Source: Pseudomonadota bacterium
GTDB taxonomy: Bacteria > Pseudomonadota > Alphaproteobacteria > Acetobacterales > Acetobacteraceae
NCBI GenBank assembly: GCA_021845595.1
Contig: JAJZVV010000007.1
Span: forward strand, 62,001 to 126,000
Reading direction: 5' to 3'
Length of the DNA: 64,000 bases
A model generated the notes under the pieces. The model did no database searches and was not told where the DNA came from. It saw only the letters and a list, made by a program, of their open reading frames with translations. Position numbers and translations under genes: made by a program. Below, in pieces: positions 8,573 to 16,519 of the stretch. Numbering within the stretch: the first letter of the stretch is position 1; each line of letters starts with the position of its first letter.

Positions 8573-9720
8573 GCGCGGCGGGCGCCGTTCTTGCGCAGCA
8601 GGAACTCGCGCCCGAGCTTGACCATCGCCACCCCGTCATACTCGACGATGTCGGCGGTGGCGTAGGTTTCGCTCCAGGCTTCGGGGATGAAGCTGCCGGT
8701 GCCGACGACATCGATCGGCGCGTGCGCATCGGCCATCACCCGGCACTTGTCCACATTGAAGCCCGAGGAGGCGACGATGCGAACCTTGTCGAACCCGACC
8801 GCATCCAGCGCCTCGCGCAGCCGCCAGACCGCCGCCGCGGAAACGCCGGTGCCGACCAGGTAGCGCAATTCCGTCTCGCTGCGGTAGCGACGGATGGCGC
8901 CAGGAGCGTGGCGCTCCAGCGCGGCGTAGCTCTCGGCCGGATCCAGCCCCTCGATGAATCGCCCGCCATGCGTGTCCAGCCGCATCGACAGCCGACCCGC
9001 GGCGGCGAGATCGGTGAAGCGGTGACAGACCTCGAGCGCATCGGTGATCTCGCGGCCGAAATAATCGACCAGCGCGGTCAGCGGCTCGTCGGGGAAGGTC
9101 TCGTGGAACATCTCGGCAGCGCGCAGCGTCGAGCCGGCATAGCCGATCAGCGCATGCGGCATCGTGCCGCGCCCGGCATCGGCGCCGAACCAGTGCGCGG
9201 TGAAATCGTTGGCGTTGCCGATGAAGCCGCGCGCCCCCTCGCGGCGCGCCGCCTCGCTGCCGACGGCGGCGGCGTAGCCCATCATGTTCTGCATCTCGCC
9301 ACCCGCGCAGTGGCGCGCCTCCATCGCCAGGAACGCGACCTGCGGCAGGGCAAGACACATCTGGTAGGCGTTATGGGCCGCGACACAGGGCGGGCCGAGC
9401 TTCTGCAGGAACAGCGTCTCGAGATCGGCGAGCGCGGCGAAGCTGCCGGTGATGTAGACCATCGGCTCGCCGGCGCCGACCCAGGCGCCCTCGGGATAGA
9501 CGAGATCGAGCTCGAACACGGCGCCGCGGGCTGCGGCCACGGCGCGCAGCCAGTCCAGCATCAGCCTTGGCGCCGAGATCACCGGGCGGCGCAGGAACAC
9601 CGCATAGGTGACGCGCTTGTCGCCAAAGCGCTGGACGATGCGACGGGTGCGGTTGAAATACGCATCCGTCCGCCCGGAAATTTCGGCCAGCGGATCGGCG
9701 CCGGCGCCATCGGCGCTCAT
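8563..9720 (-). CDS. Nicotinate phosphoribosyltransferase-family protein
   Basis: A 385-residue protein of the NAPRTase/quinolinate phosphoribosyltransferase fold. It begins [15 protein letters not shown], the TDxY region of NAPRTases. It keeps a central [10 protein letters not shown] segment and a late [10 protein letters not shown] and VGTGSFIP phosphate-binding region. The usual role is salvage of nicotinate to nicotinate mononucleotide for NAD. The protein is shorter than the 430-490 residues of classical PncB, as in many alphaproteobacterial homologues, so salvage of nicotinate is likely but not certain. The start at 9720 overlaps the stop of the upstream aroG gene by ATGA. Confidence 0.75.
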   Translation of the reverse strand: MSADGAGADPLAEISGRTDAYFNRTRRIVQRFGDKRVTYAVFLRRPVISAPRLMLDWLRAVAAARGAVFELDLVYPEGAWVGAGEPMVYITGSFAALADLETLFLQKLGPPCVAAHNAYQMCLALPQVAFLAMEARHCAGGEMQNMMGYAAAVGSEAARREGARGFIGNANDFTAHWFGADAGRGTMPHALIGYAGSTLRAAEMFHETFPDEPLTALVDYFGREITDALEVCHRFTDLAAAGRLSMRLDTHGGRFIEGLDPAESYAALERHAPGAIRRYRSETELRYLVGTGVSAAAVWRLREALDAVGFDKVRIVASSGFNVDKCRVMADAHAPIDVVGTGSFIPEAWSETYATADIVEYDGVAMVKLGREFLLRKNGARRAQR

Positions 9721-11108
9721 TGCGCCGCCAGCACCGGCAGTTCGTGGCCGACGCGCCGGGCCTTCAGTTCCTCGGCGAGCAGGAAGGCGAGTTCGAGCGA
9801 CTGTCCGGCATTCAAACGCGGATCGCAGAAGGTTTCGTAGCGATCGGCGAGATCCGCCTCGGTCAGCCGGTGCGCGCCGCCGACGCATTCGGTGACGTTC
9901 TGCCCGGTCATTTCGACATGGACCCCGCCGGCGAACGTGCCCTCCGCGGCATGCACGTCGAAGAAGCCGCGCACCTCGGCAAGGATGGCGTCGAAGCTGC
10001 GGGTCTTGAGCTTCGCCGCGGTCGAGATCGTGTTGCCGTGCATCGGGTCACACAGCCAGACCACCGGTGCACCGGCCCGGCGCACGGCACGGATCAGCTC
10101 CGGCAGCTTCGCCGCGACGCGCTCGGCGCCCATGCGGCTGATCAGGGTGATCCGCCCCGGCACGCCGTCCGGGTTCAGCGTCTCGATCAGGCGCAGGAGA
10201 TCCTCGGTGCTGGTCGTCGGCCCGACCTTGATCCCGATCGGGTTCCGCACCCCGCGCAGGAACTCGACATGCGCCCCGTCCGGCTGCCGCGTGCGGTCAC
10301 CGATCCAGAGGAAATGCGCCGAGCAGGCGTACCAGTCCCCGGTCGTGGAATCGACGCGGGTCAGCGCCTGCTCATAAGGCAGCAGCAGCGCCTCGTGACT
10401 GGTGTAGAACTCGGTCTCGCGAATCTGCGGCGTCGTCGCGCTGGTCATGCCGCAGGCGGCCATGAACCCGAGCGTCTCGTCGATGCGGCTGGCGAGATCC
10501 TGATAGCGATCGGCCAGCGGCGATTTGGCGGCGAAATCCAGATTCCACCGATGCACCTGGTGCAGATCCGCATAGCCGCCGGAGGCGAAGGCGCGCAGCA
10601 GATTCAGCGTGCCGGCGGACTGGAAATAGCCGGTCTCCATCCGCACTGGATCGGGTACCCGCGCCGTCTCGCTGAAATCCGGCCCGTTGATCATGTCGCC
10701 GCGATAGCTCGGCAGGCTGACGCCCGCCACCGTCTCGGTATCCGAGGAGCGCGGCTTGGCATACTGGCCGGCCATGCGGCCGAGCTTCACGACCGGCACG
10801 CGGGCGCCGAAGGTGAGAACCACCGCCATCTGCAGCAACACCCGGAAGGTGTCGCGGATCATGTTGGCGGTGAAATCGGCGAAACTCTCCGCGCAATCCC
10901 CACCCTGGAGAACGAAGGCGTGGCCATCCACCGCCTGCGCCAGCGCCGTGCGCAGGCGCCTTGCCTCGCCGGCAAAGACCAGCGGCGGGTAGCGCCCGAG
11001 CCGCGCCTCGACCTCGGCGAGCTTCGCCGCGTCGGGATAGGCCGGCATCTGGCGGGCCGGGCGGCTGCGCCAGCTGTTCGGCCCCCACGGTTGCTGCGTC
11101 ACGTCCAT
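9717..11108 (-). CDS. aroG: Class II 3-deoxy-7-phosphoheptulonate (DAHP) synthase
   Basis: A 463-residue plant-type (class II) DAHP synthase. It condenses phosphoenolpyruvate and erythrose 4-phosphate, the first step to aromatic amino acids. Diagnostic segments are the N-terminal W-x-P-x-SWR ([11 protein letters not shown]), [10 protein letters not shown] with the metal-binding Cys, [15 protein letters not shown], and the late CDPMHGNT and [12 protein letters not shown] motifs. The start at 11108 is chosen because the upstream residues of the open frame are unlike the family. It is followed without a gap by the NAPRTase-like gene. The gap to gor upstream (102 bases) shows no clear terminator. 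Confidence 0.93.
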   Translation of the reverse strand: MDVTQQPWGPNSWRSRPARQMPAYPDAAKLAEVEARLGRYPPLVFAGEARRLRTALAQAVDGHAFVLQGGDCAESFADFTANMIRDTFRVLLQMAVVLTFGARVPVVKLGRMAGQYAKPRSSDTETVAGVSLPSYRGDMINGPDFSETARVPDPVRMETGYFQSAGTLNLLRAFASGGYADLHQVHRWNLDFAAKSPLADRYQDLASRIDETLGFMAACGMTSATTPQIRETEFYTSHEALLLPYEQALTRVDSTTGDWYACSAHFLWIGDRTRQPDGAHVEFLRGVRNPIGIKVGPTTSTEDLLRLIETLNPDGVPGRITLISRMGAERVAAKLPELIRAVRRAGAPVVWLCDPMHGNTISTAAKLKTRSFDAILAEVRGFFDVHAAEGTFAGGVHVEMTGQNVTECVGGAHRLTEADLADRYETFCDPRLNAGQSLELAFLLAEELKARRVGHELPVLAAQ

Positions 11109-11210
11109 GCCTCGCTCCCGGTCCTCGCTCCTGGGCCCTCGGTCCGGGGCCCCGTCCAAGATAATCGCGCGTTATCCACCGAAACCCCGGCCATGGCTAC
11201 TGCCGCCGGG

Positions 11211-12581
11211 CTACGCCGCCCGGACCGGCTCCGGTCCCGCACGCCGGGTGAGGGTGCGCAGGGTGACGAACTCTTCCGCTGCCGTGGGGTGAATGCCGAC
11301 GGTGCGGTCGAAATCCGCCTTCGTCGCCCCCGCCGTCATGGCCACGGCCAGGCCCTGCATGATCTCCGGCGCGTCCTCGCCCAGCATGTGCGCGCCGATG
11401 ACGCGCTGGCTGGCTTCGTCCACCACCAGCTTCATGAACGTCCGGCGCGCGCGCCCGCTCAGCGTGTGGCGCATGGGTGTGAAGCCGGTGGCGAAAATCT
11501 CCACCGGCTGCGTCTTCGCCGCCTCTTCCTCGGAAAGCCCCACCGTCGCCATCGGCGGGATCGAGAACACGGCCGTGGGCACCCGGGTGAAGTCCCAGCT
11601 CCGCGCCGTCTCGCCGAACAGGCGCTCGGCCAGCACATGGCCCTGCGCGGTCGCGACCGGGGTGAGGTTCAACTGGTCGGTGACATCGCCGATGGCATAG
11701 ATATGCGCCCGGCTGGTGCGCCACTCCGCATCCACCCGAACTGCGCCGTTGGCATCCGTCGCCACCCCGGCCCGTTCCAGCCCGAGTCCCTCGGTGTTCG
11801 GCGCCCGCCCGGTGGCGAGAAATACGGCGTCAGCGGCGATTTCCCGCCCGTCGGAGAGCACCGCGCGCCGGGTCTCGCCGTCGCGATGGATGGCGCGCAT
11901 CGAGGTCTGCGGATGCAGCGCGATCCCGCTTGCCGCAAGCGCTTCGGCGAGCGCCTGGCGGAGATCGGCGTCGAACCCGCGCAGCGGCAGCGGCTGGCGG
12001 TAGACGAGGTCGACCTGCGCACCGAGCCCGGCAAAGATGCCGGCGAATTCGACGGCGATGTAGCCGCTGCCCATGATCACCACGCGCCGCGGCAGGGTGG
12101 GGAGATAGAATGCGTCGTCGGAGACGATCGCGTGCTCCGCGCCCTGGATGGGCAGGCGCGTCGGGCGGCCACCGGTCGCGACCACGATGCGCCCGGCGGT
12201 GATCTCGCGGTCGCCGACGATCAGCCGGTGCGGATCGAGGAACGCGGCGCGGGCGTCGAAGATCGTCGCCCCGGCCCGCTCGAGGAGCGAGCGGTAGGTG
12301 GCGTTCAGCCGCCCGATCTCGCGATCCTTGGCGCCGAGCAGGGCCGCCCAGTCATGCGCACGCGCCGCGATATCCCAGCCGAAGCCGCGTGCATCGGCCG
12401 CCTGGGCCCCATATTCCGCCGCCTGGACCAGCAGTTTCTTGGGCACGCAGCCGACGTTGACGCAGGTTCCGCCCCAGAATCTCTCCTCCGCGACGCCGAC
12501 GCGCGCACCAAGCCCGGCCGCGATGCGGCCGCAACGGACACCGGCAGACCCCCCGCCGATCACGAACAGATCGAAATCCAT
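11211..12581 (-). CDS. gor: Glutathione-disulfide reductase
   Basis: A 456-residue FAD-dependent disulfide reductase that keeps glutathione reduced using NADPH. The FAD motif is GGGSAG (residues 9-14). The redox-active pair is Cys40/Cys45 in GGTCVNVGC, whose sequence is typical of glutathione reductases. A second dinucleotide motif GSGYIAVEFAG is near 170-180. The C-terminal HPTAAEE (His431) completes the active site of the partner subunit. Three tandem copies of a 15-17 base repeat lie directly upstream, and the junction with the start supplies its ribosome-binding site. Confidence 0.92.
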   Translation of the reverse strand: MDFDLFVIGGGSAGVRCGRIAAGLGARVGVAEERFWGGTCVNVGCVPKKLLVQAAEYGAQAADARGFGWDIAARAHDWAALLGAKDREIGRLNATYRSLLERAGATIFDARAAFLDPHRLIVGDREITAGRIVVATGGRPTRLPIQGAEHAIVSDDAFYLPTLPRRVVIMGSGYIAVEFAGIFAGLGAQVDLVYRQPLPLRGFDADLRQALAEALAASGIALHPQTSMRAIHRDGETRRAVLSDGREIAADAVFLATGRAPNTEGLGLERAGVATDANGAVRVDAEWRTSRAHIYAIGDVTDQLNLTPVATAQGHVLAERLFGETARSWDFTRVPTAVFSIPPMATVGLSEEEAAKTQPVEIFATGFTPMRHTLSGRARRTFMKLVVDEASQRVIGAHMLGEDAPEIMQGLAVAMTAGATKADFDRTVGIHPTAAEEFVTLRTLTRRAGPEPVRAA

Positions 12582-12587
12582 GCGCTC

Positions 12588-12639
12588 CTCATCGAACGAA
12601 ACACCTCATCGAACGAAACACGGGCATTCAACGCAACAC
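12588..12639. repeat. Tandem 17-base repeats upstream of gor (two perfect, one degenerate)
   Basis: CTCATCGAACGAAACAC occurs perfectly twice in tandem (12588-12604 and 12605-12621). A degenerate copy, CATTCAACGCAACAC (12625-12639), matches 12 of 15 positions. On the gor coding strand the copies read GTGTTTCGTTCGATGAG and end 6 bases before the ATG at 12581, so the last copy helps form the GAGGAG ribosome-binding site. They could be an operator array or a slippage product affecting translation. Confidence 0.7.
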
Positions 12640-12659
12640 GGGGGGCAGAGCCCCCCGTG
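12637..12659. terminator. Perfect 10-bp GC hairpin between gabD and gor, no T-tract
   Basis: CACGGGGGGC and GCCCCCCGTG form a perfect 10-base-pair stem with an AGA loop. It lies 39 bases after the end of gabD on the plus map and 56 bases before the gor start. The stem is strong, but no run of T follows on either strand, so it may be a Rho-assisted or attenuating structure rather than an intrinsic terminator. Confidence 0.45.
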
Positions 12660-12698
12660 CCCGTCCCAAGCGCCGCCGCGCCCGCGAACCCGGTTCCG

Positions 12699-14177
12699 TC
12701 AGGTGCCGATGCCGCCGAGGGCGAGGTATTTGATCTCCAGATAGTCCTCGATGCCGTATTTGGAACCCTCGCGACCGAGGCCGCTCGACTTCATGCCGCC
12801 GAACGGCGCCACTTCGGTCGAGATGATCCCCTCGTTGATGCCGATGATGCCGTATTCGAGGGCCTCGGCGACGCGGAAGATCCGGCCGACATCGCGCGCG
12901 TAGAAATAGGCGGCGAGGCCGAATTCGGTGTCGTTCGCCAGCTTAACCGCCTCGGCCTCATCCTTGAAGCGGAACAGCGGCGCCACCGGACCGAATGTCT
13001 CCTCGCGGAAGATCAAGGCGTCGCCGGGAACGTTGGCCAGGATCGTCGGCTGGAAGAAATTGCCGCCGAGCGGATGGCGCGCACCGCCGGTGACCAGATC
13101 GGCGCCGCGCCGGACCGCGTCCGCGATGTGCTCCTCGACCTTCTTCACCGCATCGGCATTGATCAGCGGGCCCTGGGTCACGCCGGCCTCCATGCCGTTG
13201 CCGATCTTCATCTGCTCGACAGCGACCTTCAGCTTCTGTGCGAACGCGTCATAGACACCGTCCTGGACCAGCAGCCGGTTGGCGCAGACGCAGGTCTGAC
13301 CGGCGTTGCGGTATTTGCTGGCCATCGCGCCTTGCACCGCGGCATCGAGATCCGCGTCGTCGAAGACGATGAAGGGCGCGTTGCCGCCCAGTTCCATGCT
13401 GGTCTTCTTGATCGTTGCCGCGCACTGCGCCAGCAGTTTGGCGCCGACCTCGGTCGATCCGGTGAAGGAGAACTTCCGCACCATCGGGTGACCGGTCAGC
13501 ACCGGCCCGGTCTCGCCGGACGGCCCGGTGATGATGTTGCAGACCCCGGGCGGCATTCCGGCGCGCTCGGCGAGAACGGCCAGGGCGAGCGCGGAAAACG
13601 GCGTCTGGCTCGCCGGGCGGATGACGCCGGTGCACCCGGCGGCCCAGCCGGGCGCGGCCTTGCGGGTGATCATCGCCGAGGGGAAATTCCACGGCGTCAC
13701 CGCCGCGAACACGCCGATCGGCTCCTTCTGGACGATGATCCGCCGCCCTTTCTGGTTCTGCGGGATCACGTCGCCATAGACGCGCTTGGCCTCCTCGGCG
13801 AACCACTCGACGAAACTCGCGGAGTAGGCGATCTCGCCGCGGCTCTCGGCCAACGGCTTGCCCTGCTCGGCGGTCATGATGACCGCCAGGTCATCGACAT
13901 TGGCCAGCATCAGGTCGAAGAGCTTGCGCAGAACGCCGGCGCGCTCTTTCGCCGTCAGCGCGCGCCAGGCGGGCTGCGCCGCGTGCGCCGCCTCGATCGC
14001 GCGGCGGGTCTCGGCGGCCCCGAGCGCCGGGACGGTGCCGAGCACCTCGCCCGTCGCCGGATTGACCACGCCCAGCGTGCGGCCGGAATCGGCCTCGATC
14101 CATTTGCCGTTGACGTAGTTGGCTTGCCGGAACAGGCTCGGATCCTTGAGCGGCAAGGGGGCGGCTGGGTTCAGCAT
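12699..14177 (-). CDS. gabD: NAD(P)-dependent succinate-semialdehyde dehydrogenase
   Basis: A 492-residue aldehyde dehydrogenase of the GabD type, oxidising succinate semialdehyde to succinate. Catalytic Glu262 (MELGGN) and Cys296 (GQTCVCAN) are present, with the nearby second Cys typical of bacterial SSADH. The segment PWNFPSAMITRKAAP and the end SSGLGREGSKYGIEDYL match GabD. At position 187 the usual Lys of the cofactor-binding KPASQTP is Arg. The start at 14177 has GGAGGAGC upstream; nine further residues of open frame do not. No GABA transaminase is adjacent. Confidence 0.88.
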   Translation of the reverse strand: MLNPAAPLPLKDPSLFRQANYVNGKWIEADSGRTLGVVNPATGEVLGTVPALGAAETRRAIEAAHAAQPAWRALTAKERAGVLRKLFDLMLANVDDLAVIMTAEQGKPLAESRGEIAYSASFVEWFAEEAKRVYGDVIPQNQKGRRIIVQKEPIGVFAAVTPWNFPSAMITRKAAPGWAAGCTGVIRPASQTPFSALALAVLAERAGMPPGVCNIITGPSGETGPVLTGHPMVRKFSFTGSTEVGAKLLAQCAATIKKTSMELGGNAPFIVFDDADLDAAVQGAMASKYRNAGQTCVCANRLLVQDGVYDAFAQKLKVAVEQMKIGNGMEAGVTQGPLINADAVKKVEEHIADAVRRGADLVTGGARHPLGGNFFQPTILANVPGDALIFREETFGPVAPLFRFKDEAEAVKLANDTEFGLAAYFYARDVGRIFRVAEALEYGIIGINEGIISTEVAPFGGMKSSGLGREGSKYGIEDYLEIKYLALGGIGT

Positions 14178-14288
14178 CTCGCTCCTCCGGTTCTGACCTT
14201 CCATCGTTCGTCGGCGGTCGTTTGGCGGGCGAGACTGCGCCGGCGTAGCCGATTTGGGAAGCCCGCCCGGCGTTCTCCGCCGTGACGC

Positions 14289-16388
14289 TCAGCGCTCCGC
14301 TTTGCCGGCGCCGTCGCCGATCGCTGCCAGGACCGCCGATTCCGTGAGAATCTGCGCCAGCACCTCCGGCTGTTCCGTGCCCGGCCGATACACGACATAG
14401 AGCGGCACGCCATCGCGGCCGAACTGATGCAGATACGCCGTGATCTCCGGGCTCTGGCGTGTCCAATCGCCCTTGAGATAAGCGACGCGGCGATCGCGGA
14501 AGCCAGCGCGCACCGCCGGGGGCGAGAGCGCGACGTGTTCGTTGACCAGACAGGAAATGCACCAGGACGCGGTCATGTTCACGAAGACGGTGCGGCCCTC
14601 GGCGCGGAGCGCCGCCAGCCGCGCCGCGGAAAATGGCTCCGCGCCCTCGCCCGCGCGCAGCGGCGCGTCCGCCCCGGCGACGACCGTCGCAACGCCGGGG
14701 AGCAGCGCCAGCGCGCCGAGCGCCGCGGCCAGTGCGCTCGCGCGCGCCGCGCGGCGCGCCCTCGGCGACGCCTCGGCGGCCACTCCGAGCGCCCAACCGG
14801 CGAAGCCGAGCAGCACCAGCCCGATCGCGGCGGCGAGCACGCCGGCGGACCCGGCCTCCTGACTGACCACCCACACCAGCCACGCGGCCGCACCGTACAT
14901 CGGGAACGCAAGCGCCTGCTTCAGCACCACCATCCAGCGCCCCGGTCGCGGCAGCCGCCGCGCCAGCCCTGGCAGCAGCGCCAGCACCAGGTAGGGTGAT
15001 GCGAGACCGAGCCCCATCACCAGGAACACGCCGATGCCTATGGCCGCCGGCGCGGCGAGCGCCACGGCGATCGCCGCGCCCATGAACGGCGCGGTGCACG
15101 GAGTGGCCACCGCGACCGCCAGCAGACCGGTGAAAAAGCTGCCGAAATGCCCGCCCCGCCCGGCCAGCCGCTGGCCGAGCCCGGCCCAGGCGCCACCGAC
15201 CTCGAAAACCCCCGACAGGTTCAGGCCGACGGCGAAGAGCAGCCAGGCCATGGCGACAACGAAGGCTGGTGATTGGAACTGAAACCCCCAGCCGGATGCC
15301 GCGCCGCCCGCGCGCAGCGCCAGCAGCGTCCCCCCGAGTGCCGCGAAGGCGGCGAGCACCCCGGCGGTGTAGGCGCCGACATGCGCGATGACGGTGCGGT
15401 GCTGCGCCTCGGCGAGTTTGCCGAGCGCCAGTGCCTTCATCGCCAGCACCGGAAAGACGCAGGGCATGAGATTGAGAATGAGCCCGCCGAGGAACGCAAA
15501 GACGAGCGTCTCGGCCCAGGCCGGCGGCGCGACGCTGCTCGGCGCGGGTCCGGGTTCCGCCGACAGTGCCAGAAAACTCTCGCTGCCACCGGCATCGCGC
15601 ACCACCAGAACCCCCGGGAGTACCGCGTTCGCCCGGAACCCGGTGTCCGGGGTCAGGCCGAGCACCAGACCCCGCGCCGGGAAGCTAAGCGTCTGCCCGG
15701 CCGCGGCGCGGATCAGGCCGGGCTGCTCGGGCAGAAACCAGGCCGCCCGGACATGGGTGGGCGAAAGCTCCGCTGCGTCGACGTACAGCCGCCCATCGGC
15801 GGCGATGCGAGCGGGAAACGGCGACGGCCGCGGCATCCGCAGGCTGGCGGCGGCAAACAGCGGGGCGGCGGCCGAGGCCTTTGGCGTACCCGCCGGCAGA
15901 TCGAGACGAAAATCCCCGCCCTCGGGCACGCAGATGTCGGCACAAACCAGCCACGTGGCATGCGCCCGAATGGCCAGCGTTCCGCCCGTTGGCGGCGGGC
16001 TGAGGGTGAACGGCAACAACACTTCGCCGGTGTAGCCATAGGTCATCAGCGGCCCCTCGGCGATCCGCGCCGGCACGGGCCACTCGATCTGGCCCGCCTG
16101 CGCCCCCTCGGGCAGGGTCGGCTTGAGCTCCGGCGGCGCACCGGCGTCGCCCGGATTGCGCCAATAGATGTGCCAGCCGGGCGCCAGCTGGAACCGCAGC
16201 GCCAGACGCAGCGGCGTACCGGGGGCGTAGGCGTCGGTGTCGCTGACCAGGCTGACCGTCGCACGCGCGCTGCGGACCGGCGCGCTTTCCGCGGCGAAGG
16301 TCGGGCCGCCGGCGAGCAGCACCAGGATGAGCAGGGACAGGGCGGCGGACGGCAGGCGCAGCCAGGCTGCGAACGGGCAATCGCGCAT
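14289..16388 (-). CDS. ScsB/DsbD-like protein-disulfide reductase
   Basis: A 699-residue inner-membrane electron carrier that moves reducing power from cytoplasmic thioredoxin to periplasmic disulfide proteins. A signal segment (residues 10-33) leads into a long periplasmic N-domain with a CADIC pair near residue 155. A membrane domain with about eight segments follows, carrying the redox cysteines in LNLMPCVFPVLAM and VATPCTAPFMG. The C-terminal thioredoxin-like domain has CISC in TASWCISCLVNEH. The long N-domain is closer to ScsB than to classical DsbD. The start at 16388 gives a proper signal peptide. It is divergent from hrpB across 131 bases. Confidence 0.88.
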   Translation of the reverse strand: MRDCPFAAWLRLPSAALSLLILVLLAGGPTFAAESAPVRSARATVSLVSDTDAYAPGTPLRLALRFQLAPGWHIYWRNPGDAGAPPELKPTLPEGAQAGQIEWPVPARIAEGPLMTYGYTGEVLLPFTLSPPPTGGTLAIRAHATWLVCADICVPEGGDFRLDLPAGTPKASAAAPLFAAASLRMPRPSPFPARIAADGRLYVDAAELSPTHVRAAWFLPEQPGLIRAAAGQTLSFPARGLVLGLTPDTGFRANAVLPGVLVVRDAGGSESFLALSAEPGPAPSSVAPPAWAETLVFAFLGGLILNLMPCVFPVLAMKALALGKLAEAQHRTVIAHVGAYTAGVLAAFAALGGTLLALRAGGAASGWGFQFQSPAFVVAMAWLLFAVGLNLSGVFEVGGAWAGLGQRLAGRGGHFGSFFTGLLAVAVATPCTAPFMGAAIAVALAAPAAIGIGVFLVMGLGLASPYLVLALLPGLARRLPRPGRWMVVLKQALAFPMYGAAAWLVWVVSQEAGSAGVLAAAIGLVLLGFAGWALGVAAEASPRARRAARASALAAALGALALLPGVATVVAGADAPLRAGEGAEPFSAARLAALRAEGRTVFVNMTASWCISCLVNEHVALSPPAVRAGFRDRRVAYLKGDWTRQSPEITAYLHQFGRDGVPLYVVYRPGTEQPEVLAQILTESAVLAAIGDGAGKAER

Positions 16389-16519
16389 GGCCGAGCCTCT
16401 TAGCCGAAGCGGCGGCCGCTGGCGAGGTCCAGCGCCGCGGCGCCATCGCCGGCCAGCCCGGCGCGAGTCCAAGGCGTCGGGCGGTTGGTATCACCGCACC
16501 GGAATGCTATCGCCGCGCC

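Noticed and set aside
9720-14285. A 1521-codon open frame on the plus strand opposite aroG, gor and gabD
   Set aside because: It is antisense to three genes with intact family motifs. Its composition is Arg/Gly/Ala/His-rich as expected from the complement of GC-biased codons, and it has no recognisable domain.
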